Positions 32,953 to 41,132 of a DNA stretch of 64,000 nucleotides are shown here, one piece after another. The position numbers were made by a program, and so were the translations under genes. This stretch comes from PGYR01 sp048267165 (GTDB lineage: Bacteria; Bacteroidota; Ignavibacteria; Kapaibacteriales; UBA2268): assembly GCA_048267165.1 (NCBI GenBank), contig JBLWYD010000008.1:1-64000 (forward strand). Reading direction: 5' to 3'. The stretch's first letter is position 1. Each line of letters opens with the position of its first letter. The notes beneath the pieces are model-generated. The model saw nothing but the letters and a program-made list of their open reading frames with translations, searched no databases and was not told the DNA's origin.

Positions 32953-34647
32953 ATGCAAAAATTACTACAATTGATCATAGCAATGATGATAGTAGGATAT
33001 ACATCACAAGCAGAGACTATCACAGTAACTGATAGTTGGATAAATGCTGGTGAGAAAAAGACAATGACGGCAGATAATATCTACGTTCTTGAACGCTTCG
33101 TTTTCGTAGAAGACGGTGCGGAACTAACAATAGAACCAGGGACAGTAATACAAGGTAAACCCGGACAAGAATCAAACGCATCGGCATTAATAATAGCGCG
33201 TGGTGGTAAAATATTTGCAAATGGAACAGCTGATAAGCCAATCATCTTCACGTTCGAAGGTGATGATCCGAATGACGACACTGACTACCCAATGGAAGAA
33301 ACTGGACTTTGGGGTGGACTTATAATATTAGGTAATGCTCCTACTAATAACCCAGAAACAGTAAGAAACATAGAAGGTATCCCCGAGAATAACCAATTAG
33401 GTAAATACGGTGGAAATGACCCAATGGATAATTCTGGTGTTTTACGCTATGTATCTATCCGTCACGGTGGTTCTGATATTGGAGAAGGTAATGAAATCAA
33501 CGGTCTTACAATGGGTGCAGTTGGAGCTGGTACTACTATCGAATATGTAGAAGTAATCTACAACAAAGATGATGGATTCGAATGGTTCGGCGGTAATGTA
33601 AACACTAGATATCTAGTTTCAGCGTTCAACGGCGATGATGCATTCGACTATGATGAAGGATTTACTGGTAAAGGTCAGTTCTGGTTAGCTCTACAAGCAA
33701 CAGACAGAGGTAATCAAGGTGGTGAGCACGATGGTGGAAACAAGCCAGATGATTCACAACCTTATGCAAGACCAGTTATCTCAAACGTAACTTATATCGG
33801 TTCTGGTGCTAACTCTGGTAACACTAAATCAGCTGGTCTAATACTTAGAGACAATGCTGGTGGTAAATACTATAATTCAATCTTCACTGCCTTTACTACT
33901 TGGGGTTTGAATATAGAAGATTTAGAAAATGGAGAAGACTCTGGAAACAGATTAACTACTGGTGACCTAGCTCTTAAGAACAATATCTGGTGGGATATAA
34001 ACGGTAAAACTAATCCTAGTTTGACTGATATAGCTCCTGATGTACCTGATACAGAATCAGGTGGGAAAGTAATAAAAGGTTACTCATTGCAACCTGCTCG
34101 TGATTATCTAGCTAATGCAGACAACGGCAACCAGATAACTGACCCAGGACTTAATAGCTTAGACAGAGGACAAAACGTATCGTTTGACCCTACTCCAACT
34201 ACGAACTCTACTGCTCTTACTAGCAGCACAACTAAGCTAAATGATAGCTTTATAAAAGATGTAAATTATATCGGTGCATTCGGTGAAGGTGACTATTGGT
34301 TAGCTAATTGGACTGCACTATTCTTTTTCGAAGTTACGACTAAAGATGTATCTACTTCGGTAAGTAACCCTACAGTTAATAGTTTCGAGACTAATAGCTC
34401 AATGAAATTATACCCTAACCCAGTTGAAAAACAAACTACAATAGAGTTTGAGTTAACTCAATCAACTATGGTGACAATGGATGTATATGATGCGACTGGT
34501 AACAAACTAGAAGGATTAGTTTCTAAGCAAATGACTCAAGGTAATTGGGGAATAACTTGGACTCCTAACAACTTAGTTTCAGGAGCATATTTCATCCAAA
34601 TGACAACTGACTATGGAACATTTACTCAGAAAGTAATAGTAAAATAA
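32953..34647 (+). CDS. T9SS-exported beta-helix-like surface protein paired with the TonB receptor
   Basis: 564 residues, 38 bp after the receptor gene and probably in the same operon. A signal peptide (LIIAMMIVGYTSQA) precedes a region with VFVEDGAELTIEPGTVIQGK, SALIIARGGKIFANGTADKP and WGGLIILGNAPTNNPET, a right-handed beta-helix-like pattern common in Bacteroidota surface proteins. Acidic loops (DDPNDDTDYPMEE, FNGDDAFDYDEGF) could bind calcium. The C-terminal ~80 residues are a type A sorting domain (LYPNPVEKQTTIEFEL at its start, SGAYFIQM near its end). Proteins of this class next to TonB receptors may capture ligands for them; the actual ligand is unknown. Confidence 0.85.
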   Translation: MQKLLQLIIAMMIVGYTSQAETITVTDSWINAGEKKTMTADNIYVLERFVFVEDGAELTIEPGTVIQGKPGQESNASALIIARGGKIFANGTADKPIIFTFEGDDPNDDTDYPMEETGLWGGLIILGNAPTNNPETVRNIEGIPENNQLGKYGGNDPMDNSGVLRYVSIRHGGSDIGEGNEINGLTMGAVGAGTTIEYVEVIYNKDDGFEWFGGNVNTRYLVSAFNGDDAFDYDEGFTGKGQFWLALQATDRGNQGGEHDGGNKPDDSQPYARPVISNVTYIGSGANSGNTKSAGLILRDNAGGKYYNSIFTAFTTWGLNIEDLENGEDSGNRLTTGDLALKNNIWWDINGKTNPSLTDIAPDVPDTESGGKVIKGYSLQPARDYLANADNGNQITDPGLNSLDRGQNVSFDPTPTTNSTALTSSTTKLNDSFIKDVNYIGAFGEGDYWLANWTALFFFEVTTKDVSTSVSNPTVNSFETNSSMKLYPNPVEKQTTIEFELTQSTMVTMDVYDATGNKLEGLVSKQMTQGNWGITWTPNNLVSGAYFIQMTTDYGTFTQKVIVK

Positions 34648-34710
34648 TTTCCAAGCATACACTACTACTATTTGAAAAAGGTCGTTTCTTAATTGAGAGC
34701 GACCTTTTTT
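34648..34710 (+). terminator. Terminator of the TonB/beta-helix operon; copy 1 of a duplicated segment
   Basis: TTTCCAAGCATACACTACTACTA leads to the hairpin AAAAAGGTCG...GCGACCTTTTTT. The whole 63-bp stretch is repeated, with a few changes, at 35436-35500. The stem here has one base deleted relative to copy 2. Confidence 0.85.
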
Positions 34711-34721
34711 ATAATATCAAT

Positions 34722-34890
34722 ATGTCACCTCTACGAGGCTAAATCTTGTTGTGAAATTGCTGGGCTACAGGTATTATGCCCCTCTGGGGCTAATCGATAA
34801 TCTAATAAAAACACAAAATCGCCTCATCGAGGCGAAATATCTGTAGCATTTGATTAAACTACAATCCCAAAAGCCCCAGCGGGGCGATAT
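34722..34890. mobile_element. MITE/REP-like element, copy B, with flanking hairpins
   Basis: The 91-bp core at 34761-34851 matches copy A over its full length (GCCCCTCTGGGGC and CGCCTCATCGAGGCG hairpins, right arm AAATATCTGTAGC; the left arm has two changes). It is preceded by ATGTCACCTCTACGAGGCTA (34722), which recurs at 35541, and followed by GCCCC-AGC-GGGGC. The 303-bp gap before the next gene consists largely of this element. Confidence 0.7.
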
Positions 34891-34950
34891 AATTCTTAAC
34901 CTTAGTTCCATTTTTTGTTAGGTTTATGGCTGAATTTTGTAAATTGTAGG

Positions 34951-35418
34951 ATGATTAGAGGCTATAAATCAATGCAGAAGATAGGTATACAAGACTCATC
35001 TGGTATTAAAAATTGTTGCTTCAATTATGAATATAGTCAAACTTATGACTTGTTTAATGATTCTAAAAAGTATATTGATATAATAGATATACTAGATTTA
35101 TATAAAAAGATTGATAGTTACAATTTTAATAACAAAGAAATTAGTGGTTTGATTGATTCCAATTTTAAAATAAAGTATCTATTTTCAAACAATATCGACA
35201 ATTTTAAAATAGATGCCTATTCTATAAGTACAAAAATGGACTTAATTAGCTTTGTCATTGTCAATCAAAATTATGGTATAATATTAATTGATAGTGAATA
35301 CCCTCTTGGTTCTTTAGAGTTAATAAAGTTTAAGAATAAAAAGTTTAATCTTAAAACATCAGAACTAATGAGAATAGATTCTTTATTATATGAGAACATT
35401 AGAAATTCTTTTCAGTAA
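34951..35418 (+). CDS. Orphan hypothetical protein in a repeat-flanked islet
   Basis: 155 residues from the ATG at 34951. A further start at 34972, preceded by AGAGG, is equally plausible, and the open frame reaches a TTG at 34915. The protein is Asn/Asp/Lys/Ile-rich (DLYKKIDSYNFNNKEISG, LIDSNFKIKYLFSNNIDNFK) and shows a hydrophobic strand pair (LISFVIVNQNYGIILID). It has no signal peptide, lipobox or known motif. Its AT content looks higher than that of its neighbours, and it lies between two direct copies of a terminator segment. This may be acquired DNA. No function can be proposed. Confidence 0.5.
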   Translation: MIRGYKSMQKIGIQDSSGIKNCCFNYEYSQTYDLFNDSKKYIDIIDILDLYKKIDSYNFNNKEISGLIDSNFKIKYLFSNNIDNFKIDAYSISTKMDLISFVIVNQNYGIILIDSEYPLGSLELIKFKNKKFNLKTSELMRIDSLLYENIRNSFQ

Positions 35419-35435
35419 CTTACAAAGAGTCTCCA

Positions 35436-35500
35436 TTTCCAAGCATACGCTACTACTATTTGAAAAAGGTCGCTTTCTTAATTGAGAGCGACCTTTTTTT
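35436..35500 (+). terminator. Terminator, copy 2 of the duplicated segment
   Basis: TTTCCAAGCATACGCTACTACTA followed by GGTCGCT-TTCTTAATTGAG-AGCGACC and seven T. The stem is a perfect 7-bp repeat. It terminates the orphan gene and is nearly identical to 34648-34710. Confidence 0.85.
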
Positions 35501-35540
35501 GTGATTTGTTTATAAGGCAATAAGTTAACGTTTTTATTGT

Positions 35541-35700
35541 ATGCCACCTCTACGAGGCTAAATCTTGTTGTGGATTTATGGGCTACAGATATTGAGCCCC
35601 CTGGAGATTTTCGGGAATTTACTTATTTTCTATTGTTGTCATATAAAACCTGATTCTATATAAATGAGACAGCCACGTCCCTTCGGTCCTCGCTGTGACA
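35541..35700. repeat. Truncated repeat element copy C plus a GC-rich palindrome
   Basis: ATGCCACCTCTACGAGGCTA (35541) repeats the segment at 34722. TGGGCTACAGATATTGAGCCCC (35579-35605 region) is the left half of the 91-bp element; the right half is missing. At 35667-35700 the palindrome GACAGCCACGTCCC-TTCG-GTCCTCGCTGTGAC is another REP-like unit. The ~300-bp gap between the orphan gene and the lipoprotein gene holds the terminator copy and these repeats, nothing else that I can see. Confidence 0.65.
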
Positions 35701-35721
35701 GATTAATTCTTTTCGGATTTC

Positions 35722-36138
35722 CTAATTATTTGGTGCACCATTAAGTACCCAACGGCGCATACCCTCTTGTTGGTTATTAGTGGGGAGTTCGCGATTGTGT
35801 ATGTATAGGTGATAATCTTTTCCTTCTAATATTTGGTTTAACCTAGAAGCATCAGGGTTTCCTCTAATTACTAGGCCAATACTTGATGATTGGAAGTAAG
35901 TGTAATATTCATCGAGATATAAACCAGCTGCTTGTGTAAAACCATCGTGACAAGCTGCCGTCGCACAAGTATATTGCATAAATGGCTTTACGTGCTTGAA
36001 AAAACTAACTTCGTCTCCCCCTTCATCTGGAAAACGCAAATCACTAGAGCTCTGTACGTTATTGGAACAAGCACTAATAATTGCAAAAGAGGTGATAATA
36101 GCAATTGCCATTAGGTATTTAATAAGATTCTGATTCAT
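35722..36138 (-). CDS. Lipoprotein with a CX4CH cytochrome c-like motif
   Basis: 138 residues from the ATG at 36138, chosen because a lipoprotein signal starts there (hydrophobic segment then AIISACSN, lipid-modified C24); upstream in-frame ATGs lie inside panB. The mature protein shows HVKPFMQYTCATAACHDGFT, giving C58-X4-C63-H64, followed by GLYLDEY and later WVLNGAPNN. The layout resembles the PSCyt1-type cytochrome c domain of Planctomycetes and many Bacteroidota lipoproteins, in which CxxCH is replaced by CX4CH. Heme binding is therefore possible but unproven. It overlaps the end of panB by 20 bp and is probably co-transcribed. Confidence 0.7.
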   Translation of the reverse strand: MNQNLIKYLMAIAIITSFAIISACSNNVQSSSDLRFPDEGGDEVSFFKHVKPFMQYTCATAACHDGFTQAAGLYLDEYYTYFQSSSIGLVIRGNPDASRLNQILEGKDYHLYIHNRELPTNNQQEGMRRWVLNGAPNN

Positions 36139-36940
36139 TAGGGAAATCATTTGATTGTACATCAGTTATATATTGTTTTACGGATTCGGTATATACTTTG
36201 TTCAGTTCAGCATATTGGCGAACGAATCGAGGATTGAAATCTACAGTCAGCCCCATCATATCCGTATAGACTAATATCTGCCCATCGCAAAAAGCACCTG
36301 CACCGATACCGATAGTTGGTATCTCTAGCATTTCGGTGATTTTCTTTCCTAGTTCAGCAGGGATTTTTTCTAATACAACTGCGAAAGCGCCAGCATCTTG
36401 TAATCTTTGGGCATCATCTATTATATGCTGTGCCTCGTCTGGGTCTTTACCCCTAGCTCTGTATGAGCCAAATTTGTTGATACTCTGTGGGGTCAACCCG
36501 AGGTGTCCCATAACTGGTATTCCAGCTTCTGTCATTTTTCTAATAGCTTTCGTTACGTTTTTGCCGCCCTCAAGCTTAACTGCCGAACAGCCAGCTTCTT
36601 TCATCAATCGCCCAGCGTTTCTGAAAGCTTCATTCGCGGAGACTTGATAGCTCATAAATGGCATATCAGAGACTACTAGAGCTCTGCTTGCACCTTTCAC
36701 AACTGCCTTACTGTGGTATATCGTTTGCTCCATTGTAACGGGTAGTGTTGTTTCCTCACCTTGGAATACATTACCGAGTGAGTCACCCACTAATAATAAA
36801 TCGATACCAGCTTCATCGAATATATTCGCTGTCAAAGCGTCGTAAGCTGTAAGACAGGAGATTTTGATTCCTGCGTTTTTCATTTCTTGTAAACGAAGTG
36901 TAGTAACTGTTTTTTCTTTTATTTTTTTATTAACGCTCAT
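36119..36940 (-). CDS. panB: 3-methyl-2-oxobutanoate hydroxymethyltransferase
   Basis: 273 residues, normal length. It transfers a hydroxymethyl group from 5,10-methylene-THF to alpha-ketoisovalerate, making ketopantoate for coenzyme A. LLVGDSLGNVFQGEETTLPV holds the metal-binding Asp and the conserved GDSL motif. VKLEGG, GHLGLTPQSINKFGSYRARG and PTIGIGAGAFCDGQILVYTD are family hallmarks. No panC or panD gene is adjacent, so the rest of the pathway is elsewhere. It is divergent from glgA, with 56 bp between the starts, so the two promoters must be close together. Confidence 0.97.
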   Translation of the reverse strand: MSVNKKIKEKTVTTLRLQEMKNAGIKISCLTAYDALTANIFDEAGIDLLLVGDSLGNVFQGEETTLPVTMEQTIYHSKAVVKGASRALVVSDMPFMSYQVSANEAFRNAGRLMKEAGCSAVKLEGGKNVTKAIRKMTEAGIPVMGHLGLTPQSINKFGSYRARGKDPDEAQHIIDDAQRLQDAGAFAVVLEKIPAELGKKITEMLEIPTIGIGAGAFCDGQILVYTDMMGLTVDFNPRFVRQYAELNKVYTESVKQYITDVQSNDFPNESESY

Positions 36941-36996
36941 TGCTTTATATTATAATTGTAGAAAATATAAATGTGATTACAATTTAAGAAATTAAT

Positions 36997-38463
36997 ATGA
37001 ATATACTATTAGCAGCCGCAGAAATCAACCCATACGCCAAAGGTGGTGGAATGGCTGATGTCACCTCATATCTCTGTATAGAATGGGCAGAGATGGGCCA
37101 TGATGTAGTGGCAGTACTACCTGGGTATAAGTCAATAGACAAGTCAGCTTATGGGCTTAGGAAGACTGATATTTCATTCGATGTACCTATGGGATTCGGT
37201 AAAGAAAAGGCAACCGTGTATAGCGGAACTTTCCCTAATAGTGATGCTCGTATTTTTTTAATTGGTCACGATGAATTTTTTGATGATGACTATGTATATG
37301 GTGATAGGAACGAAGACGAAGATGATGATCGCCGTTTTCTATTCTTTGATAAGGCAATACCAGAGCTATGTAAGGCAATTAATTTCAGTCCTGATATAAT
37401 AAATTGTCACGATTATCATACTTCATTTGTAATGCCAATACTTAAAACTCAATATAAAAATGAGCCGTTATTCGATAAAACTGGTAGCGTATTCACTATC
37501 CACAACCTCTCATACCAAGGAATATACGACAAGTATAGGGTTATGGATTTTACAGGATTGAAGCACAAAGAATTTGAGGTTGGATCTTGGTTTGAGCACG
37601 AAGGGAAAGTAAATTTTATGAAAACGGGTATAATGTATGCCGATAGAATACTAACAGTTAGCCCTACTTATGCCGAAGAGATAAAGCAGCCATACTACAG
37701 CGAGGGAATGCAAGACGCTATAAACAGCCGTTTGCGTGATATAACTGGTGTACTCAACGGAGTAAACTACCGAATATGGAATCCTTCGAATGATACTTTA
37801 ATTAGTAAGCATTACGACTCAGATAGTTTGAACGTAAAAGAAGAATTGAAACTAGAGTATCTGGCAGAAGTTGGAATACCAGAGTCAAAGCACCATCTTC
37901 CACTAATCTCATTTGTTAGCCGACTAACAGAGCAAAAAGGGTTAGATATACTTGAAAACAAAATTGCAAAGCTTTTGAATACTAACAAATTTGTACTTGC
38001 AATATTAGGCGAAGGGCAAGAAAAGTATGAGGATTTGGTAATAGAAGCTAAAACTCAATTCCCCGAAAATGTAATACTCAACCTGAACTTTAGTGAGAGA
38101 GAAGCTCATAGACTAATAGCAGCTTCTGACTTCTTGCTAATGCCATCAAAGTATGAGCCCTGTGGACTAACTCAAATGTACGCCTTAAAGTACGGAACTA
38201 TACCAATAGTTAGAGCAACAGGCGGATTGGCGGATACAATTACTAATTATTCGGCTGAAAAAGGAACGGGCAATGGAATATCATTCCCACACTATAATAG
38301 AGATGAACTTGAGGCCGCTGTTCGCCGTGCGGTGGATTTATATAAATCAAAAAACCACATTGACAAAATCAGACAAAACGGAATGGCAGAAAACCACTCC
38401 TCTAAGCGTAGTGCAAAAGGCTACATAGAAGTATTCAAAGAAGTTTTGGATAATAAATCGTAA
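36997..38463 (+). CDS. glgA: Glycogen synthase (ADP-glucose type, GT5)
   Basis: 488 residues, typical for GlgA. It elongates alpha-1,4-glucan from ADP-glucose. The GT-B fold is evident: K15 in YAKGGGMADV (the KXGGL-like nucleotide-sugar site, here with G-M in place of G-L), TIHNLSYQGIY, FVSRLTEQKGLDI, and the C-terminal E-x7-E region SKYEPCGLTQMYALKYGTIP. An acidic insertion lies around residue 105-115 (YGDRNEDEDDDRRF), common in family members. It is convergent with norD, with only 3 bp between the stops and no visible terminator. Confidence 0.93.
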   Translation: MNILLAAAEINPYAKGGGMADVTSYLCIEWAEMGHDVVAVLPGYKSIDKSAYGLRKTDISFDVPMGFGKEKATVYSGTFPNSDARIFLIGHDEFFDDDYVYGDRNEDEDDDRRFLFFDKAIPELCKAINFSPDIINCHDYHTSFVMPILKTQYKNEPLFDKTGSVFTIHNLSYQGIYDKYRVMDFTGLKHKEFEVGSWFEHEGKVNFMKTGIMYADRILTVSPTYAEEIKQPYYSEGMQDAINSRLRDITGVLNGVNYRIWNPSNDTLISKHYDSDSLNVKEELKLEYLAEVGIPESKHHLPLISFVSRLTEQKGLDILENKIAKLLNTNKFVLAILGEGQEKYEDLVIEAKTQFPENVILNLNFSEREAHRLIAASDFLLMPSKYEPCGLTQMYALKYGTIPIVRATGGLADTITNYSAEKGTGNGISFPHYNRDELEAAVRRAVDLYKSKNHIDKIRQNGMAENHSSKRSAKGYIEVFKEVLDNKS

Positions 38464-38466
38464 CCG

Positions 38467-40233
38467 TTATTCCATCGTTATTTTAGAATAGAACTCACCC
38501 AAAGCTACTGGCAAATGCTCTATATGTGGCAACACCTCGAAGTTCCTATGCCCGAACATCTGTGGAAGATAGTATTTCGCCTTGCTTTCCACTGCCAATG
38601 CGAATGTATGTATCCCCTTGTTAGATAGCTCTTCTATAGCTTTTTTTATGTCTTCTGTACCTTGCTTACCTTCGTATTTATCATAGTCTGACGCCTTTCC
38701 ATCTGTAAGAAGTATAATCCATTTTTTGGTATGTGTTGCTCTTTCAATTTCTGTACCAGCATGTCTAAGTGCAGGACCAATCCTAGTGTATGAATCAGCA
38801 GCTAAAGCACCGATTTTATTACGAGCTTTATCCCACTTCTCATCGAATTTTTTAACGTTTTTATAATAGCAGAAATTTCTAGTACGTGAGTTGAAAGTAT
38901 CTATCTGAAACTCTATATCATATTCCGAAAGTACCTCACCAAAGCAAATGAGTGCTTGCTTTTCAATATCGAGGATTCTTCTTCCTTCGGTGTACGAATC
39001 AGCAGATAAGCTAGTATCCATTAGTATGAGTACTGATAAATCTTTTCTTCTGCGTTTCTTAGCTATGTACAGTCGTTCGTCAGGAGTTCTCCTGGCGTGC
39101 ATATCCGAAAATGCATCTATAGCTGCATCGAAATCTATATCATCACCATAAGGCGACCGATTAACCATTTCTAATTCATTATGAATGCGAGCGAACATCC
39201 TTCTTAATTCACTAATCGTATTATGATTGTTTGATATTACATCTTTGCTGTATTGTCGGTCAATAGTATTCAACTGAGAGTAGAATACTCTACAGTAATC
39301 TTTTCTATAGCTTCTTTTTTTGTAATCCCATTCATCGTAGTAATAGTGTATATCTGTCGTTTCACCAGAATTGGCTTCAATATTATTCGAGTTCGGAGCT
39401 AGTTCTGCTTTGTAAACGGAATGAACTGCATCATCTGCCCTGACTGTGTATTTCAGATCTAACTCTGAGAGAGCTTCTGCGTGGTCACTTAGGTCATCAC
39501 TTCCATCGAATGAACGCCATACACCATTGAACTCGTCTGCTGTCTCTACTTTTTCGAAGTTGTGAGTTAGGACATAGTCTTCTTGTGCTTTTTTATCAAC
39601 TGCTATAGTTTCAATCTCTTCTACAGGGTTTGATTCTATTTCAGTAGTTATTTCATTATCTTCTTTATTCGATTTTCCTGTTTCATTAGCGTCCGTCTCA
39701 CTCATAAAGCTTTTTGAGCTTCTCATCCATTTACCATACAAAACAGAGAAATCTATATCTGTTTTATTTTTAGTCGCAATCTGTTCTTCTGCTTCGTAGA
39801 GCTTGGAGTATATATTCCTCATAGGAGTATATTCTTGGAAAAGGTACTCAAGTATTTTGTCTGACATTTCGATTGACTTTTGGTGAGCCGCTTTTGAATC
39901 AGTTTCGTTTCCACTTTTGAATTGATGGTCGAACTCACATTGAGCAGATAGATAGAATGTTCTGAAAATATAATATTTCAGATTCAGCTCTATTGTTTCA
40001 TATCTATGAAAAGTATCAGGCAAGAAGAATAAGAAATCTCTATATCCCCCCTCTTTCTTTGCAGGAAAAAGACTGATTTCTTCACCAGTAAGTGCCCTAG
40101 AAATAATAGTCAATCTACCCGAAATATCTTTCAGCTCGACTTTTCTTTCGGTGACTTCTTCGCTTTCTTTGTTCTTATATTTCCGAACTAACTTAAGTAG
40201 TCGGTGATATATTACTTCATCTAAATCTATCAT
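38467..40233 (-). CDS. norD: Nitric oxide reductase activation protein NorD (VWA domain)
   Basis: 588 residues. The C-terminal ~190 residues are a von Willebrand A domain with the MIDAS motif DTSLS in SVLILMDTSLSADSYTEG and further metal-site residues in ILLTDGKASDYDKYEG. The rest is the long NorD-specific region with an acidic, low-complexity linker (ETDANETGKSNKEDNEITTE). NorD works with the NorQ AAA+ ATPase to insert the non-heme iron into NorB in known organisms. Coupled to norQ by a 4-bp ATGA overlap. It ends the nor operon. Its size is close to that of known NorD proteins (about 600 residues). Confidence 0.9.
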   Translation of the reverse strand: MIDLDEVIYHRLLKLVRKYKNKESEEVTERKVELKDISGRLTIISRALTGEEISLFPAKKEGGYRDFLFFLPDTFHRYETIELNLKYYIFRTFYLSAQCEFDHQFKSGNETDSKAAHQKSIEMSDKILEYLFQEYTPMRNIYSKLYEAEEQIATKNKTDIDFSVLYGKWMRSSKSFMSETDANETGKSNKEDNEITTEIESNPVEEIETIAVDKKAQEDYVLTHNFEKVETADEFNGVWRSFDGSDDLSDHAEALSELDLKYTVRADDAVHSVYKAELAPNSNNIEANSGETTDIHYYYDEWDYKKRSYRKDYCRVFYSQLNTIDRQYSKDVISNNHNTISELRRMFARIHNELEMVNRSPYGDDIDFDAAIDAFSDMHARRTPDERLYIAKKRRRKDLSVLILMDTSLSADSYTEGRRILDIEKQALICFGEVLSEYDIEFQIDTFNSRTRNFCYYKNVKKFDEKWDKARNKIGALAADSYTRIGPALRHAGTEIERATHTKKWIILLTDGKASDYDKYEGKQGTEDIKKAIEELSNKGIHTFALAVESKAKYYLPQMFGHRNFEVLPHIEHLPVALGEFYSKITME

Positions 40234-41009
40234 AGTATCATCGAGATCAAATCATTAAGTGCATCACTAGTATCTTTATCATCAGTAAGCGGTGCTGTTA
40301 TTGCACATTCGGCAGCTAATCGAGGGTTCATACCTACGTTTATTAGCTTAGCACAATCCACAAGCAACCTAGTAGAAACAGATTCTGTTAGTCCAAGCTC
40401 GGTTAGGTTTCTGATTTTTTCAGCTACTTTTACCAATTTCTTAGCAGTATCTGAATTGCATCCAGTCTCATTTTCAACTATTTCTCTTTCAGTTTCGGCA
40501 CTTGGATAACTGAATACATACGCTACAAAACGCTGTCTTGTTGAAGGCTTCAGCTCCTTGAATCCTTTTTGATAACCGGGGTTATAAGACGCTACTAACA
40601 TAAAAGAATCAGGTGCTTTTACTATTTCACCAGTTTTATCAACAAACAAAGTACGTCTGTGGTCAGTCAGCGAGTGAATTGCTACTATGATATCTGGTCT
40701 AGCCTCTGCTATTTCATCAAGATATAAAATAGCTCCTTCTTTGATAGCTAAGCTCATAGGCCCATCTAACCATACTGTTTCAGCACCTTTTATTATGTAT
40801 CTTCCAATCAAATCTGTAGCTGATGTTTCTTCGTGACAAAGAACAGTATAGAACGGCTTATCCAATTTAGCAGCCATATATTCTACAAATCTTGATTTCC
40901 CAGTACCTGTAGGTCCTTTTAGTAGAAAAGGTAGCTTCTCTTTGAAGCAATTTTCGAAAATCTCAACTTCATTTTTCGTTTCCTTATAGTAAGGTATTGT
41001 CTTTTCCAT
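40230..41009 (-). CDS. norQ: NorQ/CbbQ-type MoxR AAA+ ATPase
   Basis: 259 residues. Walker A GPTGTGKSRFVEYMA, Walker B AILYLDEIAEARPDI and the sensor-1 region SFMLVASYNPGYQKGFKELK mark a MoxR-family AAA+ ATPase. Position between norB and norD and the characteristic GYQKGFKELKPSTRQRF segment assign it to NorQ/CbbQ. It should act as a chaperone motor for activation of the NO reductase. Gap to norB is 123 bp, with no terminator evident, and it overlaps norD by 4 bp. Confidence 0.92.
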   Translation of the reverse strand: MEKTIPYYKETKNEVEIFENCFKEKLPFLLKGPTGTGKSRFVEYMAAKLDKPFYTVLCHEETSATDLIGRYIIKGAETVWLDGPMSLAIKEGAILYLDEIAEARPDIIVAIHSLTDHRRTLFVDKTGEIVKAPDSFMLVASYNPGYQKGFKELKPSTRQRFVAYVFSYPSAETEREIVENETGCNSDTAKKLVKVAEKIRNLTELGLTESVSTRLLVDCAKLINVGMNPRLAAECAITAPLTDDKDTSDALNDLISMIL

Positions 41010-41132
41010 ATACTAATTCTATTTTTTTTATATTATAATGCCATTTCTAAATTAGAAGACTATCCAAGGGGCTTATTCTTTGAATTTATCTTCAATTATG
41101 AAATGGCATATAAAGATTATTTTTATTTATAA

